Shown here in pieces: positions 53,388 to 62,592 of a stretch of DNA of 64,000 nucleotides. Position 1 is the first letter of the stretch, and the number at the start of each line of letters is the position of its first letter. Both the position numbers and the translations under genes were made by a program. The DNA lies in NCBI RefSeq assembly GCF_007992495.1, contig NZ_BKAJ01000032.1, forward strand, positions 157,631 to 221,630, written 5' to 3'. The DNA comes from Reyranella soli. Lineage in GTDB: Bacteria > Pseudomonadota > Alphaproteobacteria > Reyranellales > Reyranellaceae. The notes beneath the pieces are model-generated. The model ran no database searches and was not told where the DNA came from. It was given only the letters and a program-made list of their open reading frames with translations.

Positions 53388-54677
53388 CTACGATGCCCGG
53401 TAGATCTGCTTCAGCTGCGCCTGGGCGTCAGCAATGACCTCCTTGGTCGACTTGCCGGAGCAAGCCTTGGCGAACATGTCGATGACCACGAACTTGGCGA
53501 TCGTCTCCGACTGCGCCCGGCTGAGCGGCGCGGGCCAGCCCGGCAGATGCGCCGTTTTAAGCGCATCTCGATAGGGCAGGTTGCGCGGCTCGACCTTCCA
53601 CATCGGCGCCTCGTCGTAGTGGTGCAGGAACGGCTGGTAGTAGGTGACGGCGATGTCGTACCACGGGCCGGCCTGGGCCGGAGCCATCAGCCAGCGGAGA
53701 AAGTCCTTCGCCGCCTTCTGGTCCTTGGTGTGGGCGAAGATCGAGTGGCAGAGCGGGTTCAGCATGTGGAAGCGACCCTTCGGCCCCTTGGGGTTCTCCG
53801 ACTGGTCGATCACCTTAGCCATGTCGGGGAAGTCCTTCTTGGCCGCCCACAGGATCGATTCGGCGTTGTTGGTGCAGGAGATCTGCTCCGACAGGAACGC
53901 CTTGTTGTTGTTGACGTCGGTCCAGCCGAGGCAGTCCTCGACCATGGTCTCCTTGTAGAAGCGGCGGCAGAAATCGACCGCGCGCGCCGTCTCGTCGGAA
54001 TCGATGACGATGGTCTTGCCATCGGCCTCGACCTCGCGGGCGCCGTAGGACCACAGCAGCGGATAAAGCCAGCCGTGATTGTCGCCGAAGCCGTGGCCGA
54101 GCTCGAAGCCGAATGGATGGCCCGCCTTCTTGAGCTTGATGCCGGCCTCCAGGAGCTCGTCCCAGGTGTCGGGGAACTTCTCGTAGCCGGCCTGCTTGAA
54201 CCAGTCGGTGCGCCAGTTCATGAGCTGGCCGATATTGCCGAATGGGATGGCTTTCCACTTGCCGTTGACCACCACCGATTCCTGGGCCGATTCGTACCAG
54301 CCGCCGCTTTCCTTGCCGATCTCGGCGGCGATGTCGCTGACATCGACGAACTTGTCGTCGAACAGGAAGGCCCAGTTGAAGCCGATCGCGGTCATGTCGG
54401 GGCCGGAGGCATTCTCGGCCGCGGTGGTGACGCGGGTCAGCAGGCTGCCGACGCTCACCACCTCGTAGTTCACCTTGATGCCTTTTTCTTTTTCATAGGC
54501 GGCCGCGAGCTTGTTCTTGAAGAAAGCGTCGTACGGCGGCACGAACGAACTCTCGTGCATCATCGTCAGACTCTTGGTCTGGGCTCGGACGGCGGGGGCG
54601 CCTAACAGGGCGCCGGCAGTGCTGTACGCGGTAAGCTTAAGGACGTCTCGACGAGACTTACGGGAACTCAACGCCAT
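53388..54677 (-). CDS. Extracellular solute-binding protein of a sugar-type ABC importer
   Basis: A 429-residue family 1 binding protein with a Tat-type signal (SRKSRRDVLKLTAYSTAGAL, VRAQ cleavage). KGIKVNYEVVSVGSLLTRVT, FPDTWDELLEAGIKLKKAGH and KDFLRWLMAPAQAGPWYDIA are usual. Ligands of such proteins include sugars, glycerol phosphates and polyamines. ATG 54677 has GGGAGGA. It starts the importer operon and is divergent from the acyl-CoA synthetase gene. Confidence 0.92.
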   Translation of the reverse strand: MALSSRKSRRDVLKLTAYSTAGALLGAPAVRAQTKSLTMMHESSFVPPYDAFFKNKLAAAYEKEKGIKVNYEVVSVGSLLTRVTTAAENASGPDMTAIGFNWAFLFDDKFVDVSDIAAEIGKESGGWYESAQESVVVNGKWKAIPFGNIGQLMNWRTDWFKQAGYEKFPDTWDELLEAGIKLKKAGHPFGFELGHGFGDNHGWLYPLLWSYGAREVEADGKTIVIDSDETARAVDFCRRFYKETMVEDCLGWTDVNNNKAFLSEQISCTNNAESILWAAKKDFPDMAKVIDQSENPKGPKGRFHMLNPLCHSIFAHTKDQKAAKDFLRWLMAPAQAGPWYDIAVTYYQPFLHHYDEAPMWKVEPRNLPYRDALKTAHLPGWPAPLSRAQSETIAKFVVIDMFAKACSGKSTKEVIADAQAQLKQIYRAS

Positions 54678-54862
54678 GGCGAAGTCCTCCCTTTTGCTTA
54701 TAGCGGGCGGGAGCATAGCGGAGGGATTTGGCCTGCACCAACTCTTACTGGTCCGCTTATGACTATCCGAACTTTTGATGTGCAATGCGGCAAACGCGGC
54801 GGCGATGGACAAAACCCGACACCGGTCGGAAGCTCGATCCACATAAGCTGCAGGGGAAACGA

Positions 54863-56401
54863 ATGACGTCGGGTATTCCGGCAGAGGATTGGATCGCCTA
54901 TCACGCACGCTTCGCACCTCGGTCGGAGGCGGCGTACGACCTGGCGTCCGGCCGGCGCTTCACCTACGCCCAGTTCGATGAGCGCATCACGCGCGGTGCG
55001 CTCTGGCTCGCACATGCCTTCGGGATCGGCCAGGGCGACCGCGTGGCCGTGCTCAGCATGAACGACACCGACGTCTTCGAGCTTCAGTTCGCCTGCAGGC
55101 GGCTGGGAGCGATCTTCCTGCCGCTGAACTGGCGCCTCGCCGCGCCCGAACTCGAGTTCATCTGCAAGGACGCCGGGCCGGTCGTCCTGATCCATGGCCA
55201 GGAGTTCGCCGATGTGGCCTTGCAGGTGGCGAAGCTTGCGGGCGTGGCGCACACCGCCGATATCGCCAACGGCAAGGCCAGCGCCTACGAGGCGGGACTG
55301 GCAGCCGCGCGCGGCACGATCGATCCCCCGGTGCGCGAGCTTCCCGCCCTCGATTTGGCCGACATCTGGACCATCATGTACACCTCGGGCACGACCGGCC
55401 GGCCCAAGGGCGCGCAGATCACCTACCAGATGTGCATCTTCAACGCCATCCAGTCTGCCGTGATGGTCGGACTGACGGCGCAAAGCCGGAACCTGGTGTT
55501 CCTGCCGACCTTCCATACCGGCGGGCTGAACGTCTACGCCAATCCGACCTTCCACACCGGCGGCTGCAACGTCGTCATGCGCAGCTTCGACCCCGCCCGG
55601 TTCCTGCGGCTGCTGAGCGATAAGGCGCTCGGCCTCAGCCATGCGCTGGGCGTGCCGACCAACTTCCTGATGCTGGCGCAGGAGCCGGGTTTCGCCGATG
55701 CCGATCTCTCGCACATCGTGTCGCTCGGCATCGGCGGCGCGGCGGCACCCCTGGCGCTGATCGAGGAGTACGGCCGCAAGGGCATCAAGCTGCAGCAGTG
55801 CTGGGGCATGACCGAGACCGGGCCGATCGGCCTGCTGCTGTCGGGCGACATGGCGTTGAGCAAGGTCGGCTCGTCAGGCCTGCCGCCGCTCTATGTGCGG
55901 CTGAAGATCTGCGACCCCGACGGCAACGAGGTGAAACGCGGCGAGACCGGCGAGCTGATGATCAAGGGGCCGACCGTCACGCCGGGCTACTGGAACCGGC
56001 CGGAGGCCAACAAGACCTCTTTCACCCAGGACGGCTGGTTCCATACCGGCGATGCCGCGCGCCAGGACGACGACGGCTACTACTATATCGTCGACCGCTG
56101 GAAGGACATGTTCATCTCGGGTGGCGAGAACGTCTATCCGGTCGAGGTCGAGAACGTGATCTACCAGCTCGACGGCGTGCTGGAGAATGCCGTGGTCGGC
56201 GTGCCGCACGAGAAATGGGGTGAGGTCGGCCGCGCTTTCGTGGTGCTGAAGAACGGCGCTAATCTCGATGAGGCCGCGGTGATCGAGCACTGCGGCAGCC
56301 AGCTCGCCCGCTACAAGGTGCCGAAGGAGGTGCGTTTCATCGGCGAGCTGCCGCATAATGCGACCGGCAAGGTGCTGAAGCACCAGCTTCCGCGCACCTG
56401 A
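54863..56401 (+). CDS. Acyl-CoA synthetase (AMP-forming)
   Basis: A 512-residue ANL ligase that activates a carboxylic acid with ATP and CoA. Motifs: IMYTSGTTGRPKGAQITY, QQCWGMTETGPIGLL, WFHTGDAARQDDDGYYYIVD, RWKDMFISGGENVYPVEVEN and the C-terminal lysine in LPHNATGKVLKHQL. Unlike the FAAL at 712, it has the full CoA-ligase hinge. ATG 54863 follows GGGG. The LigB-type dioxygenase 19 bases downstream suggests an aromatic or ring-cleavage acid as substrate, but that is inferred. Confidence 0.92.
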   Translation: MTSGIPAEDWIAYHARFAPRSEAAYDLASGRRFTYAQFDERITRGALWLAHAFGIGQGDRVAVLSMNDTDVFELQFACRRLGAIFLPLNWRLAAPELEFICKDAGPVVLIHGQEFADVALQVAKLAGVAHTADIANGKASAYEAGLAAARGTIDPPVRELPALDLADIWTIMYTSGTTGRPKGAQITYQMCIFNAIQSAVMVGLTAQSRNLVFLPTFHTGGLNVYANPTFHTGGCNVVMRSFDPARFLRLLSDKALGLSHALGVPTNFLMLAQEPGFADADLSHIVSLGIGGAAAPLALIEEYGRKGIKLQQCWGMTETGPIGLLLSGDMALSKVGSSGLPPLYVRLKICDPDGNEVKRGETGELMIKGPTVTPGYWNRPEANKTSFTQDGWFHTGDAARQDDDGYYYIVDRWKDMFISGGENVYPVEVENVIYQLDGVLENAVVGVPHEKWGEVGRAFVVLKNGANLDEAAVIEHCGSQLARYKVPKEVRFIGELPHNATGKVLKHQLPRT

Positions 56402-56420
56402 AAGGTCGGGAGGAACGCGC

Positions 56421-57434
56421 ATGGCCAGCATCGTCTTCGGCGCCGGCACCTCGCACACGCCGATGCTCAACATGACGGCCGAGGAATGGCCGTTGTTCGA
56501 GGAAGTCGACCGGCACCGTCCGCACCAATATCCGGACGGGCGGGCCGCGACCTACGACGAGCTGCTGGTGAAGGCGCCGGCGTCGCTGCAGTCGGAGATC
56601 ACGCCGGACAAGCATGCCAGCCGTCACGGGGAGGCGATGGCCGCTCTCGGCAGGCTGCGCGACGGGCTTGGCGAAGCCCGACTCGACGCGCTGATCGTCG
56701 TCGGTGACGATCACAAGGAGCTCTATCACGACGACAACATGCCGGCCGTGTTGGTCTATCGCGGCAAGACGATCGCCAACGTGCCGAACCGCACGGGACG
56801 GACGACCGCGGGCTCCCATGTCGACGGGGCACGCCGGCCGAACTGGATGCAGCGCGCCGCCGCGCGCTACTACGAGGAGAGCGAGACGCGGCATTATCCC
56901 GTCCATGCAGGGCTCGCCAATTACCTGATCGGTGCTTTGATCGATCGCGAGTTCGACGTGTCGTCGGCCAATGCTCTGCCGGCGGGAGAAGGCGAGGGGC
57001 ACGCCTTCGGTTTCGTGCATCGCACGCTCATGACGGCGGCGATCCCGGTGGTGCCGATCGTGCTCAACACCTACTACCCGCCCAACCAGCCGTCGCCGCA
57101 GCGCTGCTACCGGCTCGGCCAGGCGATTCGCGAGGCCGTCGAAACCTATCCGGAGGACCTGCGGGTCGGCGTCGTGGCGTCGGGGGGCTTGAGCCACTTC
57201 ACCATCGACGAGCAGCTCGACCGCGAGGTGGTCCGGGCGCTGAAGGAAAAGGATGCCGGTGCGCTCCAGGACCTGCCGCGCGCGCGGCTCAACTCGGGCA
57301 ACTCCGAGATCCGCAACTGGATCTGCGCCGGCGGGGCGCTGGAACACCTCGATCTGCGCTGGGTGACCTACTGTCCGGGCTACCGGACGCCCGCTGGCAC
57401 GGGCACCGGCCTGTGTTTCGCCCGTTGGGGGTGA
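56421..57434 (+). CDS. Class III extradiol dioxygenase (LigB-like)
   Basis: A 337-residue non-heme iron enzyme opening a catecholic ring. Family features are GAGTSHTPML near the start (metal histidine), ALIVVGDDHKELYHDDNMPA with a His/Asp cluster, PVHAGLANYLIGALI, AIPVVPIVLNTYYPPNQP and GVVASGGLSHFTIDEQLDRE with another histidine. It resembles the LigB / gallate dioxygenase group. Close spacing to the acyl-CoA synthetase suggests one catabolic operon; no maturation gene is visible. Confidence 0.85.
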   Translation: MASIVFGAGTSHTPMLNMTAEEWPLFEEVDRHRPHQYPDGRAATYDELLVKAPASLQSEITPDKHASRHGEAMAALGRLRDGLGEARLDALIVVGDDHKELYHDDNMPAVLVYRGKTIANVPNRTGRTTAGSHVDGARRPNWMQRAAARYYEESETRHYPVHAGLANYLIGALIDREFDVSSANALPAGEGEGHAFGFVHRTLMTAAIPVVPIVLNTYYPPNQPSPQRCYRLGQAIREAVETYPEDLRVGVVASGGLSHFTIDEQLDREVVRALKEKDAGALQDLPRARLNSGNSEIRNWICAGGALEHLDLRWVTYCPGYRTPAGTGTGLCFARWG

Positions 57435-57516
57435 CGCGACGCAGCCATGCCCTGGCGACGTTGTTCCGGCAAGTTTTCTGCCGATACGATGCCGGCCACC
57501 CAATTGGAGTTTTCTC

Positions 57517-59220
57517 ATGTCCGCACCCAGCCTGGTGATTCGCAATGGCACCATCGTCGATGGCTCGGGCGGCGATCCGTATGAGGCCGATCTCGCCGTC
57601 GCCGACGGCAAGATCACGGCGATCGGCGGCGCCATCCCCAAGGGCGGTGAAGAGATCGATGCGCGCGGCAAGCTTCTGACGCCGGGCTTCGTCGATGTGC
57701 ACACGCACTACGACGCGCAGGTGACCTGGAGCGAGCGGCTGTCGCCCTCGTCGTGGAACGGCGCCACCACCGTCCTGCTGGGCAATTGCGGCGTGGGCTT
57801 CGCGCCCTGCCACGAAGACCAGCACGACATGCTGATAAACCTGATGGAAGGCGTGGAGGACATTCCCGAGGTCGTGATGACCGCGGGCCTGCCGTGGAAC
57901 TGGCATAGCTTCCCCGACTATCTCGATGCCATCGCGGCCCGGCGCTACGACATCGACGTCGCGACCCAGGTGCCGCATGCCGCGCTCCGCGTCTACGTGA
58001 TGGGCGAGCGCGGCGCCAATCGCGAGCCCGCCACCGAGGCCGACCGCCGGCGCATGGCCGAGCTCGCGGCCCAAGGCTTGCGTGCCGGTGCGCTCGGTTT
58101 CTCGACGTCGCGCACGCTGAACCATCGCGCCGCCGATGGCCGCAGCATCCCGACCCTGCGCGCCGAGGAGGCCGAGCTGACGGCGATCGCCCACGCCATG
58201 CGCGAGGCCGGCGCCGGCTGGCTGCAGATCGTGTCGGACTTCGAGGACCAGGCGGGCGAGATCGGCCTGTTCCGAAGGCTGGCAAAGGAGTCCGGCCGGC
58301 CGGTCACCATCTCGATGCTGCAATCGCATGTACGGCCGGACAACTGGCGCACGCTCCTGGCCGAGATCGACGAGGCCAACGCAGAGGGCTTCCGCATCAC
58401 AGCGCAAGTGCGCTCGCGGCCGACCAGCGTGCTTTTGGGGTTCGAGCTGTCGCAGAACCCGTTCATGGGCCGGCCGTCCTACAAGGCGATCGCCCATCTG
58501 CCGTTTGCCGAGCGCTTGGCCCAGTTGCGCAAGCCGGAGTTCCGGGCGCGCATTATGAGAGAGGCGTTCGAGGGCGGCGGCCGAGAGCGCCGCGTCGATC
58601 GCTGGGATCGCATGTTCCCGTTCGGCGATCCGCCGGACTATGAGCCCACGCCCGACAAGAGCATCGCCGCCCGCGCCGCGCGGGAAGGGCGCACGCCTGA
58701 GGAGGTGGCCTACGACCTGCTGCTGGAGCGCGATGGCCGCGAGATGCTGTACCTGCCGGTGACGAACTTCGCCGCGGGCAACCTTGACGTCGTCGGCGAG
58801 ATGATCGCTGCGCCCAACACACTGATCGGCCTGGGCGACGGCGGGGCGCATGTCGGCATCATGTGCGACGCCACCGCGACCAGCTACACGCTGACCCATT
58901 GGACGCGTGATCGCGGGCGCGGGTCGCTGTTCCCGGTGGCGTGGGGCATCAAGCGGCTCAGCCACGACAATGCCGCGGCGATCGGGCTCAACGACCGCGG
59001 GCTGCTGAAAGTCGGCATGAAGGCCGACATCAACGTGCTGGACTACGACAACATGTGCCTGCGCGCGCCCGAGGTGGTCTATGACCTGCCGGCCGGCGGC
59101 AAGCGGCTGGTCCAGCGCACCGACGGCTTCGACGCCACCATCGTGTCGGGCGAGGTCGTCTATCGGCACGGCGAGGCGACGGCTGCATTGCCGGGACGGC
59201 TGGTCCGCGGCGCGCGCTAA
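57517..59220 (+). CDS. N-acyl-D-amino-acid deacylase family amidohydrolase
   Basis: A 567-residue zinc-dependent hydrolase. FVDVHTHYDAQVTWSERLSP gives the HxH motif, TTVLLGNCGVGFAPC the metal-cysteine region, and GLGDGGAHVGIMCDATATSY the later metal aspartate region. The C-terminal LKVGMKADINVLDYDNM is the usual beta domain. Substrates of the family include N-acyl-D-amino acids and cyclic imides. It is separated from the dioxygenase by 82 bases and may be a later step of the same pathway. Confidence 0.9.
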   Translation: MSAPSLVIRNGTIVDGSGGDPYEADLAVADGKITAIGGAIPKGGEEIDARGKLLTPGFVDVHTHYDAQVTWSERLSPSSWNGATTVLLGNCGVGFAPCHEDQHDMLINLMEGVEDIPEVVMTAGLPWNWHSFPDYLDAIAARRYDIDVATQVPHAALRVYVMGERGANREPATEADRRRMAELAAQGLRAGALGFSTSRTLNHRAADGRSIPTLRAEEAELTAIAHAMREAGAGWLQIVSDFEDQAGEIGLFRRLAKESGRPVTISMLQSHVRPDNWRTLLAEIDEANAEGFRITAQVRSRPTSVLLGFELSQNPFMGRPSYKAIAHLPFAERLAQLRKPEFRARIMREAFEGGGRERRVDRWDRMFPFGDPPDYEPTPDKSIAARAAREGRTPEEVAYDLLLERDGREMLYLPVTNFAAGNLDVVGEMIAAPNTLIGLGDGGAHVGIMCDATATSYTLTHWTRDRGRGSLFPVAWGIKRLSHDNAAAIGLNDRGLLKVGMKADINVLDYDNMCLRAPEVVYDLPAGGKRLVQRTDGFDATIVSGEVVYRHGEATAALPGRLVRGAR

Positions 59221-59227
59221 GTCTTTG

Positions 59228-59272
59228 CTGGGAGCGCGCCACTCCGTGGCGCATCATGCGCGGCACGGAGTG
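59228..59272. repeat. Degenerate palindrome, GCTGGGGGCGCGC class
   Basis: GCTGGGAGCGCGCCACTCC starts the element, GCGCCAC-TCC-GTGGCGC (59236-59252) is a perfect hairpin, and GGCACGGAGTG closes part of a second arm. The right end typical of the class is missing, so it appears truncated, just upstream of the next gene. Confidence 0.75.
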
Positions 59273-59283
59273 AGAGGAAACCC

Positions 59284-60204
59284 ATGAAAGCAGCTTTCAT
59301 CGAGAAATTCGGCGGACCAGAGGTCCTGACCTACGGCGATCTGCCCGATCCGGTCGCGGGACCGGGTCAGGTCGTGGTCGACACCGTGGCGGCGAGCATC
59401 AACGGCGCCGATCCGAAGGTCGCCTTGGGCGAGTACAAGCAGACCAAGTTCCCACTGATCCTGGGCCGTGATTTCTCCGGCAAGGTCAGCGCCGTCGGCG
59501 AGGGCGTCACCGACCTCAAGGTCGGCGACGACGTGTTCGGCGTGCTCGAGACGGGCCGCGACGGAACCTACTGCGAAAAGATCGCGGTCGGCGCCAATGT
59601 CGTCGCCAAGAAGCCCGCCGACCTGGCGCACGTCGATGCCGCGGCCATGGCGCTGACCGGCTTGACCGCGATCTGCGCGATCGAGAACTCGCTGCAGCTC
59701 AAGGCTGGCGAGACCATCCTGATCCAGGGCGGCGCGGGCGGCGTCGCAGCCTTCGCCATCCAGCTCGCCAAGCATATCGGCGCGGGCGTCATCAGCACCT
59801 GCAGCACGGGCAATGTCGATTATGTGCGCAGCCTGGGCGCCGATCACGTGATCGACTACAGCACCACCGACTTCACCAAGGAGGTCAAGGATTGCGACGC
59901 GGTGTTCGAGACGGTGGGCGGCGACGTCGCCACACGCTCCTTCGCCGTGCTGAAGCCGGGCGGACGCGCGACCTTCATCGCCTCCGGCCCGACGGCACCC
60001 AAGCCTGAGCGCGGCGACGTGACGGCGCTGAGGCCGGCGGTGCCGCGCGAGCGCAAGTACATGGAGCGGATCGCCGAACTCTATGGCAAGGGCGTAGTCC
60101 GGCCGCAGCACGTGACGCTGTACGAGCTGGCCAGGGCGCGCGACGCGCTCAGCGTCAGCGCGGCGCGGCACTTCAAGGGCAAGCTGGTGTTGAAGGTGAA
60201 GTAA
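59284..60204 (+). CDS. NADPH:quinone oxidoreductase-like (zinc-independent MDR) protein
   Basis: A 306-residue medium-chain dehydrogenase/reductase. KAAFIEKFGGPEVLTYGDLP is the usual start, LILGRDFSGKVSAVGEGV the catalytic domain, and ETILIQGGAGGVAAFAIQLA the NADPH fold. Zinc ligands of alcohol dehydrogenases are missing, so it fits the quinone / enone reductase branch. GAGAGGAAA precedes the ATG. It may reduce an unsaturated intermediate of the cluster. Confidence 0.9.
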   Translation: MKAAFIEKFGGPEVLTYGDLPDPVAGPGQVVVDTVAASINGADPKVALGEYKQTKFPLILGRDFSGKVSAVGEGVTDLKVGDDVFGVLETGRDGTYCEKIAVGANVVAKKPADLAHVDAAAMALTGLTAICAIENSLQLKAGETILIQGGAGGVAAFAIQLAKHIGAGVISTCSTGNVDYVRSLGADHVIDYSTTDFTKEVKDCDAVFETVGGDVATRSFAVLKPGGRATFIASGPTAPKPERGDVTALRPAVPRERKYMERIAELYGKGVVRPQHVTLYELARARDALSVSAARHFKGKLVLKVK

Positions 60205-60211
60205 GGCTCTT

Positions 60212-60328
60212 CGTCGTCTCGACCGGAGCGCGAAGCGCGGAGCGGAGAGACCTTCTCTCCACGACAGGCAGCTTATTGTAGACAGGAGGTCTCTCCGCTC
60301 GGGCCCGCGGCCCTCGGTCGAGACGACG
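60212..60328. repeat. Intergenic palindrome, CGTCGTCTCGACCG class
   Basis: CGTCGTCTCGACCG (60212-60225) pairs with 60315-60328 perfectly, and GAGCGGAGAGACCT (60240-60253) with 60287-60300. The middle part between these stems is less well matched. It fills most of the 145-bp gap. Confidence 0.88.
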
Positions 60329-60349
60329 GCGAAGATTAGGGAGGAAGCA

Positions 60350-61240
60350 GTGAAAGTCGGTTTCATCGGCGTTGGCAACATGGGCGGTCCCATGTGCCGC
60401 AACATCATCAAGCGCAGCAATCACCAGGTGACGGTGTTCGACCTGAACGCCGCGGCGGTGAAGGCCTGCACCGATCTCGGCGGCACGGCGGCCAAGTCCA
60501 TCGCGGAAGTGACCAAGGGCGCCGACCTCGTGCTGACCTCGCTGCCCATGCCTAAGGACGTCGAGGCCGTGACCCTGGGCGACAACGGTATCCTCGCGAA
60601 CATCACCAAGGGCCAGACCTACATCGACCTCAGCACCAACGCGCCGTCGATGGTGAAGAAGGTTGGCGCCGCCATGGCGGCCCGGGGCATCGCCATGCTC
60701 GATGCGCCGGTGAGCGGCGGCACGACCGGCGCCGAGGCCGCGACCATCGCCATCATGGTCGGCGGCGACAAGAAGGTGTTCGACGACGCGTTGCCCGTGC
60801 TGCAGTCGTTCAGCGCCAACGTCATCCACATGGGTGGGCTGGGCAGCGGCACGGTGGCCAAGCTGGTGAACAACATGTTGTCGTTCTGCAACATGTCAGC
60901 CCTGGTCGAAGGCATGATGCTGGGCACCAGCTACGGCCTCGATCCGGACAAGCTGCTGCACGTGATCTCGACCTCGAGCGGCAACTCCAACGCTATCAAG
61001 AACTTCACGCTGCGCGCATTGCCGGGCAAATACTCGCCGCCGTCCTTCGCCCTCGATCTCGCCTACAAGGACCTGCATCTCGCGCTCGAGCTGGGTGACG
61101 AGCTCGGCGTGCCGCTCTACCAGGGCGCCTCGACGCACAACCTGCAGCGCCTGGCCAAGGGCATGGGCTTCGGTCCCGACGACAGCACCTCCGTGCTGCG
61201 CGTCTACGAATCGATGCTGGGCCGCAAGGTCAAGGCGTAA
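60350..61240 (+). CDS. 3-hydroxyisobutyrate dehydrogenase family protein
   Basis: A 296-residue beta-hydroxyacid dehydrogenase. VGFIGVGNMGGPMCRNIIK is the dinucleotide motif, YIDLSTNAPSMVKKVG and MLDAPVSGGTTGAEAATIAI the substrate region, and GSGTVAKLVNNMLSFCNM contains the catalytic lysine (AKLVNN). Members oxidise 3-hydroxyisobutyrate, reduce tartronate semialdehyde, or act on other hydroxyacids; the specific one is not visible. It starts with GTG at 60350 after AGGGAGG. Confidence 0.92.
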   Translation: MKVGFIGVGNMGGPMCRNIIKRSNHQVTVFDLNAAAVKACTDLGGTAAKSIAEVTKGADLVLTSLPMPKDVEAVTLGDNGILANITKGQTYIDLSTNAPSMVKKVGAAMAARGIAMLDAPVSGGTTGAEAATIAIMVGGDKKVFDDALPVLQSFSANVIHMGGLGSGTVAKLVNNMLSFCNMSALVEGMMLGTSYGLDPDKLLHVISTSSGNSNAIKNFTLRALPGKYSPPSFALDLAYKDLHLALELGDELGVPLYQGASTHNLQRLAKGMGFGPDDSTSVLRVYESMLGRKVKA

Positions 61241-61241
61241 C

Positions 61242-61300
61242 GGGAGCGCGGGCCTCCGGTCCGCTCATGATCAAGAGGCGGGCCAGAGGCCCGCGCTCCC
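61242..61300. repeat. Intergenic palindrome related to the GGACCGCGGGCCTCC class
   Basis: Arms 61242-61264 and 61278-61300 match at 21 of 23 positions, starting GGGAGCGCGGGCCTCCGG. The inner GCGGGCCTCC string is shared with 52303. It fills the gap between convergent genes and might end transcripts from both sides. Confidence 0.88.
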
Positions 61301-61302
61301 AA

Positions 61303-62364
61303 CTACAGGCGATATTTCTCCAGGAAGGCCGGATCCGGATCGAAGCCGAGGCCGGGTCCGGTCGGGACATTGAGCTCGGGCTGCCAGCGCGTCAGCCCGC
61401 TGTCGCCGTACATGTCCATATGCGGCAGGGCCTCGATCACGGCGTAGTAGGCAGACTCCTTCATCGTTGCCAGGAAGTGCAGCGTGGCGAGCCCGGCCGG
61501 CCCAATAAACGGCGTGTGCGGTGCGATCGAAACGCCGCGCGGGCCGAGCAATTCCACGGCGCGCCGATTCTCCGACACGCCGCCAATCATGCAGATGTCG
61601 GGCTGCAGGACGCCGACCGGTGGCCTGGCATAGACCGCGAGCTGTTCGGCCGATCCGAGGTCGGCGCCCAGCCCAACGACGATGCCGTGGAGTTGCGGTG
61701 AGCCGAGCAGGGCTTCAGGCGGCCACACCGGATCTTCCAGCCACAAGAGGTCGAGCGCCTGCCAGCGTGTGCGGTGCGCTTCGACATCGGCCAGGGCATG
61801 GGCGTTGTTGCAGTCGGCGACGAAAGGCAGGCTCGGGCCGACGACCTTCCGTGCCGCTTCGATGACGTCGAGATCGAACTCGTGGACCTTGACGGCGGCG
61901 ACCTTGGCGGCCAGCGCGTCGGCGACACGCGCCGTGACCTTGGCCGCGTCGTTGTAGCGATCGAGGCTCGCCATCACCGGCACGCGCGTTCGCTCGGCAC
62001 CACCCAGCAAGTCCGACAGCGAACGGCCGGCCGCCTTGCCGGCAATGTCCCAGAGCGCCATGTCGATCGCGGCAAGGGCATTGAGATTGGTGCCCGAGCG
62101 GCCGAACGAAGCGAAACGAATCCGCGCTTCGACGTTCAGCCGCTCGCGGTCCTCCACAGACTTGCCGAGGAACAGCGGCGCGATGGCGTCGGTGATTGCC
62201 GAGACCAGGCTCTGCTGCATGGCCGGCCGCAGGCACAGGCATTCGCCGTAGCCGACCAGGCCAGACTTGGCAGTGACCTTGCATAGGACGAGATGCAGCG
62301 CGTCGGCGCCGCCCGTCGTCTTCGGAATCCGCAGAGCGATAGGGTCTATGCGATCGATGATCAT
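61303..62364 (-). CDS. Mandelate racemase / muconate lactonizing enzyme family protein
   Basis: A 353-residue enolase-superfamily enzyme. KVTAKSGLVGYGECLC is in the capping domain; the barrel shows VKVHEFDLDVIEAA with the KxH-type lysine region, then metal ligands in FVADCNNAHALADV (Asp), LLWLEDPVWPPE (Glu) and a third acid around VGLGADLGSA. IAPHTPFIGPAG has a histidine in the usual barrel-7 place. Such enzymes abstract a proton alpha to a carboxylate; substrate is not visible. Confidence 0.88.
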   Translation of the reverse strand: MIIDRIDPIALRIPKTTGGADALHLVLCKVTAKSGLVGYGECLCLRPAMQQSLVSAITDAIAPLFLGKSVEDRERLNVEARIRFASFGRSGTNLNALAAIDMALWDIAGKAAGRSLSDLLGGAERTRVPVMASLDRYNDAAKVTARVADALAAKVAAVKVHEFDLDVIEAARKVVGPSLPFVADCNNAHALADVEAHRTRWQALDLLWLEDPVWPPEALLGSPQLHGIVVGLGADLGSAEQLAVYARPPVGVLQPDICMIGGVSENRRAVELLGPRGVSIAPHTPFIGPAGLATLHFLATMKESAYYAVIEALPHMDMYGDSGLTRWQPELNVPTGPGLGFDPDPAFLEKYRL

Positions 62365-62397
62365 GCGCTATCGTGCACCCTCCGGAAGATGAAAGGA

Positions 62398-62592
62398 ATG
62401 CCCGTGCCTCCCTCGATCGACGAAGCCGAACTCGATGCCATCCTGAAGCGTGCCGGCCTCTCGCTGACGCCGGAGCAGGTGAAAGGAATCCTGCCCGGAG
62501 CCGCAATCTTCCAGCGCCTGATTGCGCTTGTGAACGCGCCGCTGCCGCGCGAGGCCGAACCTGCTCTTACCTTCGACGTGGAGCAGAAGTGA
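62398..62592 (+). CDS. AtzG-like (DUF4089) small amidase partner
   Basis: A 64-residue protein with two helices (IDEAELDAILKRAGLSLTPE, LPGAAIFQRLIALVN) and the tail PLPREAEPALTFDVEQK, the latter typical of AtzG-like proteins that resemble GatC and stabilise an amidase. ATG 62398 is favoured by AAGGA just upstream; 62389 is also possible. It overlaps the amidase gene by one base (TGATG), so the two are made together as a likely complex. Confidence 0.75.
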   Translation: MPVPPSIDEAELDAILKRAGLSLTPEQVKGILPGAAIFQRLIALVNAPLPREAEPALTFDVEQK

